From contig NZ_VHLG01000015.1 in the NCBI RefSeq assembly GCF_006516955.1, positions 62,001 through 126,000 on the forward strand: a stretch of DNA of 64,000 nt, written 5' to 3'. The translations under genes were made by a program, and so were the position numbers. The DNA is from Martelella alba. Lineage in GTDB: Bacteria > Pseudomonadota > Alphaproteobacteria > Rhizobiales > Rhizobiaceae. The first letter of the stretch is position 1. Every line of letters begins with the position of its first letter. Below are positions 55,909 to 63,202 of this stretch, in pieces. The notes beneath the pieces are model-generated. The model was not told where the DNA came from and did not search any database. It saw only the letters and a list, made by a program, of their open reading frames with translations.

Positions 55909-57453
55909 TCAGCGCTGGACGCGGGCGATATCACCAACGACACGGACGCGGACACGGCGTGCGCCGCCCGGCAGATAGGCGATCGGAATATCCTCGGCAT
56001 CCAGAACCTTGATCGTGTCATCTTTCGCACCGGAGGCTACGGCACGCTCGCAGGCCAGACGTCTGGCCTCATCAAGGGCTTCATCGCGGCTCATGTCGGA
56101 GAAAACCTGATCAACCTCGCCGGAAACCTGCGCCATGGCGGCGCCGAGCGCATTGGCGACACCGGCATGCTCCACCTTGACGACCTCACTGATGCCCCTG
56201 ATCGTTTCAGGGATCAGGAAGGCACCGCCGCCTACGGCAATGAGCTTCACCCCATCCGAAGATGTCTTCATCCGGTCAACGCCATCCTCGACCATATGGC
56301 CGATCCGCGCCAGCGTGTCGGCGACAAAACGCTTGTCGAGATGGCCCACGCGATCGCGGTCACCGATTTCGACAAGACCGGCGGCAACGGCGATATCGGT
56401 TGTCGTCAACGTATCACCACCGAAGACCAGCGCCTTTTCGGTAATGCGATAGCCGACCGAGCGTGGGCCGATCGTGCCGCTTTCCGGATCGATGATCGTG
56501 CCGCCGCCGAGTGCCATGGGAAGAAGATCAGGCATGCGGAACAATGTGCGCACACCGCCGACCTCGACAACATTGTTGGCCTCGCGCGGGAAACCGCCAA
56601 CCAGGCAACCGATATCGCTGGTGGTGCCGCCAACATCGACGACCATGGCTTCACTCAACCCGGTCAGGCTTGCCGCCCCGCGCATGGAATTGGTCGGGCC
56701 GGAGGCAAAGCTATAGACCGGGTTGGCGGCCGCCACCGCCGCCAGCACAACGGTGCCGTCATTCTGGGTCAGGTAGAAGGGCGCATCGATACCAGCCTCC
56801 TTCAACGCCACGCCGAAAGCGCTGACAGTATTCTGACCAAGCCCCTGAAGGGCGGCATTCAGCAGCGTCACATTCTCACGCTCCAGCATGCCGATCCGAC
56901 CGAGTGTATTGGAAAGCGTAATGCGTGCGTCTGGAATTACACTGCGGACGATCTCGGCGGCAAGGCGCTCGCATTCGTCGGTCAACGGCGAGAACAAGGC
57001 GGTAATACCGATTGCGGTGATACCGGCATCGCGGATCTTCATCGCGGCGTCACGCACGGCATCGCCATCAAACGGCACCAGTTCGCAGCCGTCATATTCA
57101 TGACCGCCCGCCACCATGAAGGACAGCGGGTTGACCTCGTTCCTGAGATCGGCAGGCCAGTCGATCATCGGCGGCAGCGATGCACCGGCGGGCAGTGCAA
57201 TGCGGATCGCACCAACGCGCTCAAGCCGGGCCCGTTCGACCACGGCATTGGTGAAATGCGTAGTACCGATCATCACCGCATCCACGGGTGCAGCGCCGGC
57301 CGCTTCACCGGCCATGACCGCACTGATGGCATCAACGACCCCTTTCATGACATCGGCGGTCGTCGGAAACTTGACGGCGGCCAGAACCGCATCGCCATCA
57401 ATCAGGACAGCATCCGTATTGGTGCCGCCAACGTCAATTCCTATGCGTTTCAT
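55909..57453 (-). CDS. Hydantoinase/oxoprolinase-family protein (HyuA-like)
   Basis: A 514-residue ASKHA-fold protein related to the ATP-dependent 5-oxoprolinase/N-methylhydantoinase A subunit. Phosphate loops RIGIDVGGTNTDAVL at the N-terminus and VVDVGGTTSDIG near residue 270, with GTTHFTNAVVER (about 85). It is shorter than HyuA of two-subunit hydantoinases (about 650-700 residues) and has no HyuB gene beside it, so it is a stand-alone member. It overlaps the DUF917 stop (ATGA), a pairing that recurs in bacteria. Likely an ATP-dependent cyclic amide or related reaction; substrate unknown. Confidence 0.87.
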   Translation of the reverse strand: MKRIGIDVGGTNTDAVLIDGDAVLAAVKFPTTADVMKGVVDAISAVMAGEAAGAAPVDAVMIGTTHFTNAVVERARLERVGAIRIALPAGASLPPMIDWPADLRNEVNPLSFMVAGGHEYDGCELVPFDGDAVRDAAMKIRDAGITAIGITALFSPLTDECERLAAEIVRSVIPDARITLSNTLGRIGMLERENVTLLNAALQGLGQNTVSAFGVALKEAGIDAPFYLTQNDGTVVLAAVAAANPVYSFASGPTNSMRGAASLTGLSEAMVVDVGGTTSDIGCLVGGFPREANNVVEVGGVRTLFRMPDLLPMALGGGTIIDPESGTIGPRSVGYRITEKALVFGGDTLTTTDIAVAAGLVEIGDRDRVGHLDKRFVADTLARIGHMVEDGVDRMKTSSDGVKLIAVGGGAFLIPETIRGISEVVKVEHAGVANALGAAMAQVSGEVDQVFSDMSRDEALDEARRLACERAVASGAKDDTIKVLDAEDIPIAYLPGGARRVRVRVVGDIARVQR

Positions 57454-58529
57454 TCTGCAAAAACCGATTTATAGTCAATATCATAACCAAAGGCCCGCGG
57501 CCCCACATGGGCAATGCCCTTTTCTGTGGTGAGGACGGCTGGCGCGGGCAGTGCAATGGCGGTAACACGCTGGCCGTAGCGGACGGTTTCTGTGCCGATC
57601 GCCTCGCCGGAAACGCTGTCGAGAAGGCAGATCAGATCAGGCGTCATGGCGATGGGGGTGCCATCACGGAAAGCAACCGCCCACTCGTTCTGGAAGGCGA
57701 GTTCGAGGCTGGCACCGCTATCTTCATCAAGGCCGTCGATCTTCGCGACACCGCGCAAAAAGCCGCCGGTGGTGGTGCGGTCAATATCGCTGACCTTGCC
57801 CCGGAACAGCACCTTGCCGCCTTCATGGTCGATGACGGCCGCGACCGGATCCGCATGCGCCCGGCGCGCATCCTCAACCGCCCGCCCCAGCGCGATGGCC
57901 TTGGTCACGGTGTGAAGAACACCCCATTCCTTGACTTCCTTGCCGGTGCGTGGCGCTTTGCAGGTTGCAGCCGTAGAGCCGACCTCAGTGCAGATCTTGC
58001 GGGAAATCCGCTCCATCCATTTCCAGGACGCGGCCTTGGCGACGATCGCCTCGTTCTCCCGGCAATCAACCAGCGTCAGCGGATACATGGTCAGATCGCC
58101 GATGGCAAAACTGGTCATCTGCGCTTCGGGATAGGCGCGACCCATGGCATCGGCATCAAGAACCGGAATATCGAGCATGGCACCAGCGAGGAACGGCGAC
58201 AGCGCGTTGCCGCCGCCAATTTCGACGCTCATCACCGCACGGAACTTGCGGCCGATATAGGCTTCCATCAGTTGAACCGCCCGGGCGAGATGGGCCGGAT
58301 CGACCAGCCGTTCCTGGCCCACAAGCGGCGCCCCCATTTTCGAGACCACGGCAACGGCATCGTCGTCGCCAAGCGCCAACGGGTCGAGAAGCTGGCAACG
58401 CTTGCCATCCTCATACAGTTTCTTGAGATTAAGCTTGGCGAGATAGGGACTGCCACCACCACCCGTGCCGAGAATCCAGGCGCCGGTTGCCAGGGCATCA
58501 ATCTCTCCCTGTTCAAATTCACGGATCAT
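57450..58529 (-). CDS. DUF917-family protein
   Basis: A 359-residue protein of the DUF917 family, function unproven. N-terminal LATGAWILGTGGGGSPYLA carries the glycine-rich GTGGGG signature; later conserved blocks are ALSPFLAGAMLDIPVLDADAMGRAYPE, EVGSTAATCKAPRTG and DLICLLDSVSGEAIGTE. First gene of a two-gene unit with the HyuA-like gene, often found together. GGAGGT precedes the ATG. Divergent from the AroM-LuxR gene, so probably part of the pathway that this regulator controls. Confidence 0.86.
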   Translation of the reverse strand: MIREFEQGEIDALATGAWILGTGGGGSPYLAKLNLKKLYEDGKRCQLLDPLALGDDDAVAVVSKMGAPLVGQERLVDPAHLARAVQLMEAYIGRKFRAVMSVEIGGGNALSPFLAGAMLDIPVLDADAMGRAYPEAQMTSFAIGDLTMYPLTLVDCRENEAIVAKAASWKWMERISRKICTEVGSTAATCKAPRTGKEVKEWGVLHTVTKAIALGRAVEDARRAHADPVAAVIDHEGGKVLFRGKVSDIDRTTTGGFLRGVAKIDGLDEDSGASLELAFQNEWAVAFRDGTPIAMTPDLICLLDSVSGEAIGTETVRYGQRVTAIALPAPAVLTTEKGIAHVGPRAFGYDIDYKSVFAE

Positions 58530-58668
58530 TCTTACCTCCGAAGATTGGACAGAAGCCTAACTTCTGAGTAGTTTTACGCCTATAAGGGATTGCACCTATT
58601 CGGGCACTGCCTATTTTTAAGGCACGCTAAAAGGCGTCAATCGAAACCGTTCACGGTGGGATTCTTTC
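58530..58668. promoter_or_regulatory. Divergent DUF917/aroM-luxR promoter region with shared motifs
   Basis: A 139 bp gap. TAGTTTTAC at 58569-58577 is the reverse complement of GTAAAACTA at 59704-59712, and AAGGCGTCA at 58631-58639 recurs exactly at 59730-59738, both in the next promoter. Two shared exact 9-mers in two short regions suggest a common regulator, most simply the LuxR-type protein encoded here. Confidence 0.45.
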
Positions 58669-59619
58669 TTGCAGACTTCGGACACTTCAGACCATGACGG
58701 TCATTCCACAGAAGATACGCAACGCATCATGTTCGTCAGCGTCGGACAGTCGCCCCGCACAGAACTGATCGAAAGCGTCATTCGCGATCTCGGCATGAGA
58801 ATCGAAGCGCTGGAAGTCGGTGCGCTGGACGGCCTTACCGACACGGAAATCGATGATTTTCGGCCGCTTGCAGGCGAACCGCGCATCGTCTCATCGCTGC
58901 GAAACGGCGACAGCATTGTCCTGTCGAAGCCGCGGATTGCCGACCGGATGGCACGGATTGTCGCCGGTTTCAGGCCGGGCGAATATGATCTTGTCGTCAT
59001 TCTCACGACAGGCCTGTTCCGCGATTTCCAGAGCACCTGCCCGACGGTGAATACCCAGCGCGCCATGGAATCAACGGTCATCTCACTGGCCTCGCAGGGC
59101 GATGCGCTGGGCCTGATCCAGCCGCTTGAAGACCAGGTCGATGAACTTGACATTCCGGCGCTTGGCCTGTTCCAGATCACCGCCAGCTATGCCCGCACGG
59201 GGGACCGCAATTCGCTCGCAAGCGCGCTTCTCGACCTTGCGGAATGTGACATTATCGTCCTCAATTCAGTGGGTTTTGATGAACAGGACCGCCAGACCGT
59301 GGCGAAGGTCAGCGGCAAGCCGGTCATTCTGGCGCGCCGGCTTGTGGCTGGCGCTATCCGACTGCTTATCAGTCGTGCCCACTCCCCGGCACCACCGGAC
59401 GCATCGCCGGATTTTTCCAAGAAGCTGATGCGCCTGACCCCGCGGGAAAAACAGGTTCTGTCACTGGTGGTCGAGGGGCTGTCAAACAAGGCGGTTGCCC
59501 GACAGCTCGGCATCAGCCCGAAGACGGTGGAAATCCATCGCGCCAATGTCATGAACAAGATGGAAACCCCTTCCATCGGCGCACTGATCCGCCTTGTGGT
59601 ATCGACCGGCTACTTCTGA
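58669..59619 (+). CDS. AroM domain fused to a LuxR-type DNA-binding domain
   Basis: A 316-residue two-domain protein. Residues 20-235 are an AroM domain (MFVSVGQSPRTELIESVI, GALDGLTDTEID, YDLVVILTTGLF, LGLIQPLEDQVDEL, CDIIVLNSVGFDEQ, GKPVILARRLVAGAIRLL). Residues 253-316 are a LuxR/GerE helix-turn-helix (LTPREKQVLSLVVEGLSNKAVARQLGISPKTVEIHRANVMNKM). Where the neighbouring AroM has cysteines (C104, C191), this protein has T113 and S200, so the domain probably senses rather than catalyses. No receiver or autoinducer domain. Start is TTG with GGTGGGA upstream; an ATG at 58729 is possible. I infer a one-component regulator of the DUF917/HyuA and AroM/importer units. Confidence 0.88.
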   Translation: MQTSDTSDHDGHSTEDTQRIMFVSVGQSPRTELIESVIRDLGMRIEALEVGALDGLTDTEIDDFRPLAGEPRIVSSLRNGDSIVLSKPRIADRMARIVAGFRPGEYDLVVILTTGLFRDFQSTCPTVNTQRAMESTVISLASQGDALGLIQPLEDQVDELDIPALGLFQITASYARTGDRNSLASALLDLAECDIIVLNSVGFDEQDRQTVAKVSGKPVILARRLVAGAIRLLISRAHSPAPPDASPDFSKKLMRLTPREKQVLSLVVEGLSNKAVARQLGISPKTVEIHRANVMNKMETPSIGALIRLVVSTGYF

Positions 59620-59795
59620 CTTCAACGAACCGTTTGCCCAACATGCAGGCGGAAAAACCCGAAAAAGCCCGATTCTTGGGCGCCGTCTTTTTCACGCAAA
59701 ACAGTAAAACTAGGGAACTTCCCTGATAGAAGGCGTCACCGCCATGACGTTAGGCTGATCTCCGTTCGCGTTTGAAAAAGATCGGGGAAACGACA
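59620..59795 (+). promoter_or_regulatory. aroM-importer operon promoter region with palindrome
   Basis: A 176 bp gap. Contains GTAAAACTA (59704-59712) joined to a perfect palindrome AGGGAA-C-TTCCCT (59712-59724), then AAGGCGTCA (59730-59738). The two 9-mers are shared with the divergent DUF917/aroM-luxR region. GGGGAAA precedes the GTG start of aroM. Confidence 0.45.
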
Positions 59796-60473
59796 GTGAA
59801 GACAGCGCGCCTTGCATTCGTCACCATAGGCCAGACGCCACGCAGCGATCTCGTTCCGGAGATGATGGCCGAGATCACCGCCGGGCGTGATGATTGCCCG
59901 CCTGAAGCCATCGAATTCGGCGTACTGGACGGGCTGGAAGGCGCGGCCCTCGACGCCATGCGCGCAATGCCCGGCGAACATTCCTTCGCCACGCGACTGC
60001 GCGACGGAACCGAAATTGTCACGTCACAGGCCCGCACGGAAGAACGGCTGAACCAGCTTCTCAAAGAAATCGATACGCAGAAATTCGACCTGATCGTTCT
60101 GCTTTGCACCGGCACGAAGATCGAACCACTGTCCCACACACTCGTTATCGAGGCTCAGCGGGTCGTCGACGCGACCGTTGAGGCTCTCGCGCAGTCGGCC
60201 CGCCATCTCGGCGTCATTCTGCCGCTTGAACGCCAGGTTGCCGATTTTGCCGAACGACATGTCTTCTCGCGCGACGCACAGGCTGTGGCCGCCTCGCCCT
60301 ATGCCGGAGGCGACATGGCGGCGCAGGCGGCAAAGCTTGAAGGCTGCGACCTGATCGTCATGCATTGCATGGGCTACTCCGCAGCCATGCTGAAAGAGGT
60401 CCGTGAAACGACAGCCACATCCGTGCTGCTGTCACGCCGGATTGTTGCAGGCGTCGTTCGCCAAATGATTTAA
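59796..60473 (+). CDS. aroM: AroM-family protein, stand-alone
   Basis: A 225-residue protein, exactly the length of E. coli AroM, whose function is unknown. It keeps the AroM blocks (AFVTIGQTPRSDLVPEM, GVLDGLEG, LGVILPLERQVADFAE). Cysteines C104 (VLLCTGT) and C191 (MHCMGYS) lie at the ends of equivalent strands of the two halves, where Asp/Glu-racemase-like folds place their two catalytic cysteines; E. coli AroM keeps only the second. GTG start with GGGGAAA upstream is preferred to an in-frame TTG at 59772. First gene of an operon with a peptide-type importer (50 nt gap). A racemase-like role is inference. Confidence 0.87.
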   Translation: MKTARLAFVTIGQTPRSDLVPEMMAEITAGRDDCPPEAIEFGVLDGLEGAALDAMRAMPGEHSFATRLRDGTEIVTSQARTEERLNQLLKEIDTQKFDLIVLLCTGTKIEPLSHTLVIEAQRVVDATVEALAQSARHLGVILPLERQVADFAERHVFSRDAQAVAASPYAGGDMAAQAAKLEGCDLIVMHCMGYSAAMLKEVRETTATSVLLSRRIVAGVVRQMI

Positions 60474-60523
60474 GCCGGCAAACCGGCCCCCATTCAACAA
60501 GGCAAAAACAAAGAGGGAATGAA

Positions 60524-62128
60524 ATGAAAAGACGCAGTTTGTTAAAGGGCACGGCCCTTGGCCTGATTGCCGCCACACTTGCCGGCGGCGATTTCCTGAT
60601 CAGCCCCGCCGAGGCGTTTGAGCGCACCGATGCTGGCAATGTCATCGTTTTCGGCGGCCGCCAGGCAATCCCGGTTCTCGATCCGCATATCCGTTATGAC
60701 TGGTCGACGCGCATGATCCAGCAGGCGGTCTATGACGCACTGGTCAAATATGAGGGCGATCCGGCCGAGGTGAAGCCTTGGCTCGCGGAAAGCTGGGATG
60801 TCAGCGAAGATGGCAAGACCTGGACCTTCCATCTGGTCAAGGATGCCAAATTCCACAATGGCGACCCGGTAACGGCTGAAGCTGTTCAATATTCCTTCGT
60901 GCGCGGCCTGGAACTCAACAAGGGCGTCGCCTGGATGCTCAAGGACTTCCTGAAGCCGGAAGGCGTCCGCGTTGTTGATGACTACACGATCGCCTTCGAT
61001 CTCGATAAGCCCTATTCGCCTTTCCTGTCCTTCCTGCCCTGGTGGTATGTCGTCAATCCCGCCCAGGTGAAAGAACATGAGGTTGACGGCGATTATGGCC
61101 AGAAGTGGCTGACCGATAACGAAGCCGGGTCCGGCCCCTTCACGCTTGGCCGCTGGGAACCCAATGTTCTCTACGAGGTCAATTCCGTCGAAGACTACTG
61201 GAAGGGCTGGCCGCAGGGCGAAAACCGCCCCGCCGGCGTCATCTACCGCATCATCCGCGAACCCGCAGCCCAGAAGGCAGCACTGCAGCGCGGCGAGGCC
61301 GATATTGTCGAGGGCCTGACCTCGGACGATTACGTCCAGATCGCCAATGCCCAGGGCATTGTCGTCGAAGACCACAAGGGCATGACCACCTTCGGCATCA
61401 AGTTCAACAACCAGAAGGGTCCGACCGCTGATATCAACCTGCGCAAGGCGATCGCCTATGCCCTGGATTATGATGCGCTGGTGCAGATCTATAACGGCGC
61501 GGCAACGCTTGAGACGAGCCCGCTGCCCGGTGCGATGAAGGGCCATATCGATGTGCCCGGCATTCCGCGCCAGGATCTCGCCAAGGCCAAGGAATATCTG
61601 GCCAAATCGGCCTATCCCGATGGCGGCATCACCCTTGATTACGTCCATGTGGCCGGGCTCGAAGAAGCGCGCCGCATCGGCCTTGTGCTGCTCGACAATC
61701 TCAAGGCGCTCAATATCGACGTCAACATCAAGCCGGAACAGTGGCCGAACATGGTCGCCGCCGGTGCCTCGATCGACACCACGCCCGACATGACCTCGAT
61801 CTATGCAACGCCGATCTCGACCGATCCCGATTCCGTCGCCTACATGTACCACAAGGACAGCTGGGACAAGTATTACGGCATTGCCCATTATGAGAACCCG
61901 GAAGTCTGGGCGATGATCGACGAGGCCCGGGCAGAAACCGACTGGGACAAGCGCGCCGCCCTTTATGCCAAGATCCAGACGCAGATCGTCGCCGATCAGC
62001 CGGAAGTCTTCGGCATGCTGCAGAACCGTCGCTGGGCGCGACGCGACTATCTGCAGGGCTTTACCTTCAGCCCGGTCCGCTTTACCGGCGAAGTCGATCT
62101 TTATCCGCTGTGGATCAAGACCGAATAG
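60524..62128 (+). CDS. Solute-binding protein, family 5, with Tat signal
   Basis: A 534-residue periplasmic binding protein. N-terminus MKRRSLLKGTALGLIAATLAG has a twin-arginine motif (RRSLLK) with cleavage near SPAEA. Family motifs follow: QAIPVLDPHIRYDWSTRMIQQ, LAESWDVSEDGKTWTFHLVKDAKFHNGDPVTAE. It is the binding component for the following permeases and is in one operon with aroM. GAGGGA precedes the ATG. Confidence 0.92.
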   Translation: MKRRSLLKGTALGLIAATLAGGDFLISPAEAFERTDAGNVIVFGGRQAIPVLDPHIRYDWSTRMIQQAVYDALVKYEGDPAEVKPWLAESWDVSEDGKTWTFHLVKDAKFHNGDPVTAEAVQYSFVRGLELNKGVAWMLKDFLKPEGVRVVDDYTIAFDLDKPYSPFLSFLPWWYVVNPAQVKEHEVDGDYGQKWLTDNEAGSGPFTLGRWEPNVLYEVNSVEDYWKGWPQGENRPAGVIYRIIREPAAQKAALQRGEADIVEGLTSDDYVQIANAQGIVVEDHKGMTTFGIKFNNQKGPTADINLRKAIAYALDYDALVQIYNGAATLETSPLPGAMKGHIDVPGIPRQDLAKAKEYLAKSAYPDGGITLDYVHVAGLEEARRIGLVLLDNLKALNIDVNIKPEQWPNMVAAGASIDTTPDMTSIYATPISTDPDSVAYMYHKDSWDKYYGIAHYENPEVWAMIDEARAETDWDKRAALYAKIQTQIVADQPEVFGMLQNRRWARRDYLQGFTFSPVRFTGEVDLYPLWIKTE

Positions 62129-62143
62129 TCTTCACCGTCAACC

Positions 62144-62174
62144 TGCTCCGGCCGGGCCCTGCCTGACCGGAGCA
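62144..62174 (+). promoter_or_regulatory. Stem-loop covering the permease ribosome site
   Basis: Stem TGCTCCGG/CCGGAGCA (8 bp) with a 15 nt loop, starting 15 nt after the SBP stop. The right arm holds the GGAG ribosome site of the permease, whose ATG is at 62177. It could lower permease translation relative to the binding protein. Confidence 0.55.
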
Positions 62175-62176
62175 TC

Positions 62177-63202
62177 ATGCCCCGGACGACCATGATCTCC
62201 TTTCTGCTCCGCAAAATCACTGCACTCGTCGGCACGATGATCGGCATCGCGATGCTGACTTTCGTGATCACCAATATCGCGCCGGGTGATCCGGCACGCC
62301 TGGTGGCCGGCCCCAATGCCACGCCGGATATGGTGGAAACCATCCGTGTGGAAAACGGGCTCGACAAGCCGTTGGCAGAGCAGTTCGTCATCTATATGCG
62401 CAATCTCGCCACCGGTGATCTTGGCACATCGATCGTGTCCACCCGTCCGGTGCTCGATGAATTGCTGCGCTATGCACCGGCCACCATTGAACTGGTTCTG
62501 GTTTCGATGACGCTTGGTATTGTCGTCGGCGTACCGCTCGGCATGCTGTCGGCGGTCTACAAGGATAGCCCCTTCGACCATGCGGTGCGGATCTTCTCGA
62601 TTTCCGGCGTGGCGCTGCCCGCCTTCTGGTTCGGCATTCTGCTGCAGCTGTTCTTCTCCGTCGATCTTGCCTGGCTGCCGGTCTCCGGCCGGCTTCCACT
62701 TGTCACCCGCCCCCCCGATACCGTAACGGGACTGCTGCTCGTCGACAGTTTGCTTCAGGGACAATGGTCGACCTTCGGCAAGGCCTTCTCGCATATCATT
62801 CTGCCCGCCGTGGTTTTGTCTTTTCCCTGCCTTGCCTCCATTCTCCGGGTCAATCGCGCTGAAATGATCGAGGTGCTGCAGTCGGATTATATCGTTGCCG
62901 CGCGCGCCCATGGCATCGCCAGAACGCGGGTGATCGCCGTTTATGCGCTGAAAAACGCCCTGCTGCCGACCCTTGCCATCATCGGCCTGCGTTTCGGCTG
63001 GATGCTGGGTTCGACCGTGCTGGTTGAAACCGTCTTCGACTGGCCGGGCATTGGCCTTTACGCTGTCTCCTCGGCGCTTTCGTCCGATTTCAAGCCCGTG
63101 ATTGGCGTCACGCTGCTGATCGGCTTCTTCTTCATCGTCACCAACATGCTTGTCGATCTCGCCTATGTCTGGATCGACCCGCGCCTGAGGAAAAATCGAT
63201 GA
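62177..63202 (+). CDS. Peptide-type ABC transporter permease (DppB-like)
   Basis: A 341-residue permease: first helix at about 10-30, APGDPARLVAGPNATPDMV, LATGDLGTSIV, coupling loop YIVAARAHGIARTRVIAVYAL, ETVFDWPGIGLYA, end DPRLRKNR. Translation probably controlled by the preceding stem-loop. The stop overlaps the next permease start (ATGA). Confidence 0.93.
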   Translation: MPRTTMISFLLRKITALVGTMIGIAMLTFVITNIAPGDPARLVAGPNATPDMVETIRVENGLDKPLAEQFVIYMRNLATGDLGTSIVSTRPVLDELLRYAPATIELVLVSMTLGIVVGVPLGMLSAVYKDSPFDHAVRIFSISGVALPAFWFGILLQLFFSVDLAWLPVSGRLPLVTRPPDTVTGLLLVDSLLQGQWSTFGKAFSHIILPAVVLSFPCLASILRVNRAEMIEVLQSDYIVAARAHGIARTRVIAVYALKNALLPTLAIIGLRFGWMLGSTVLVETVFDWPGIGLYAVSSALSSDFKPVIGVTLLIGFFFIVTNMLVDLAYVWIDPRLRKNR

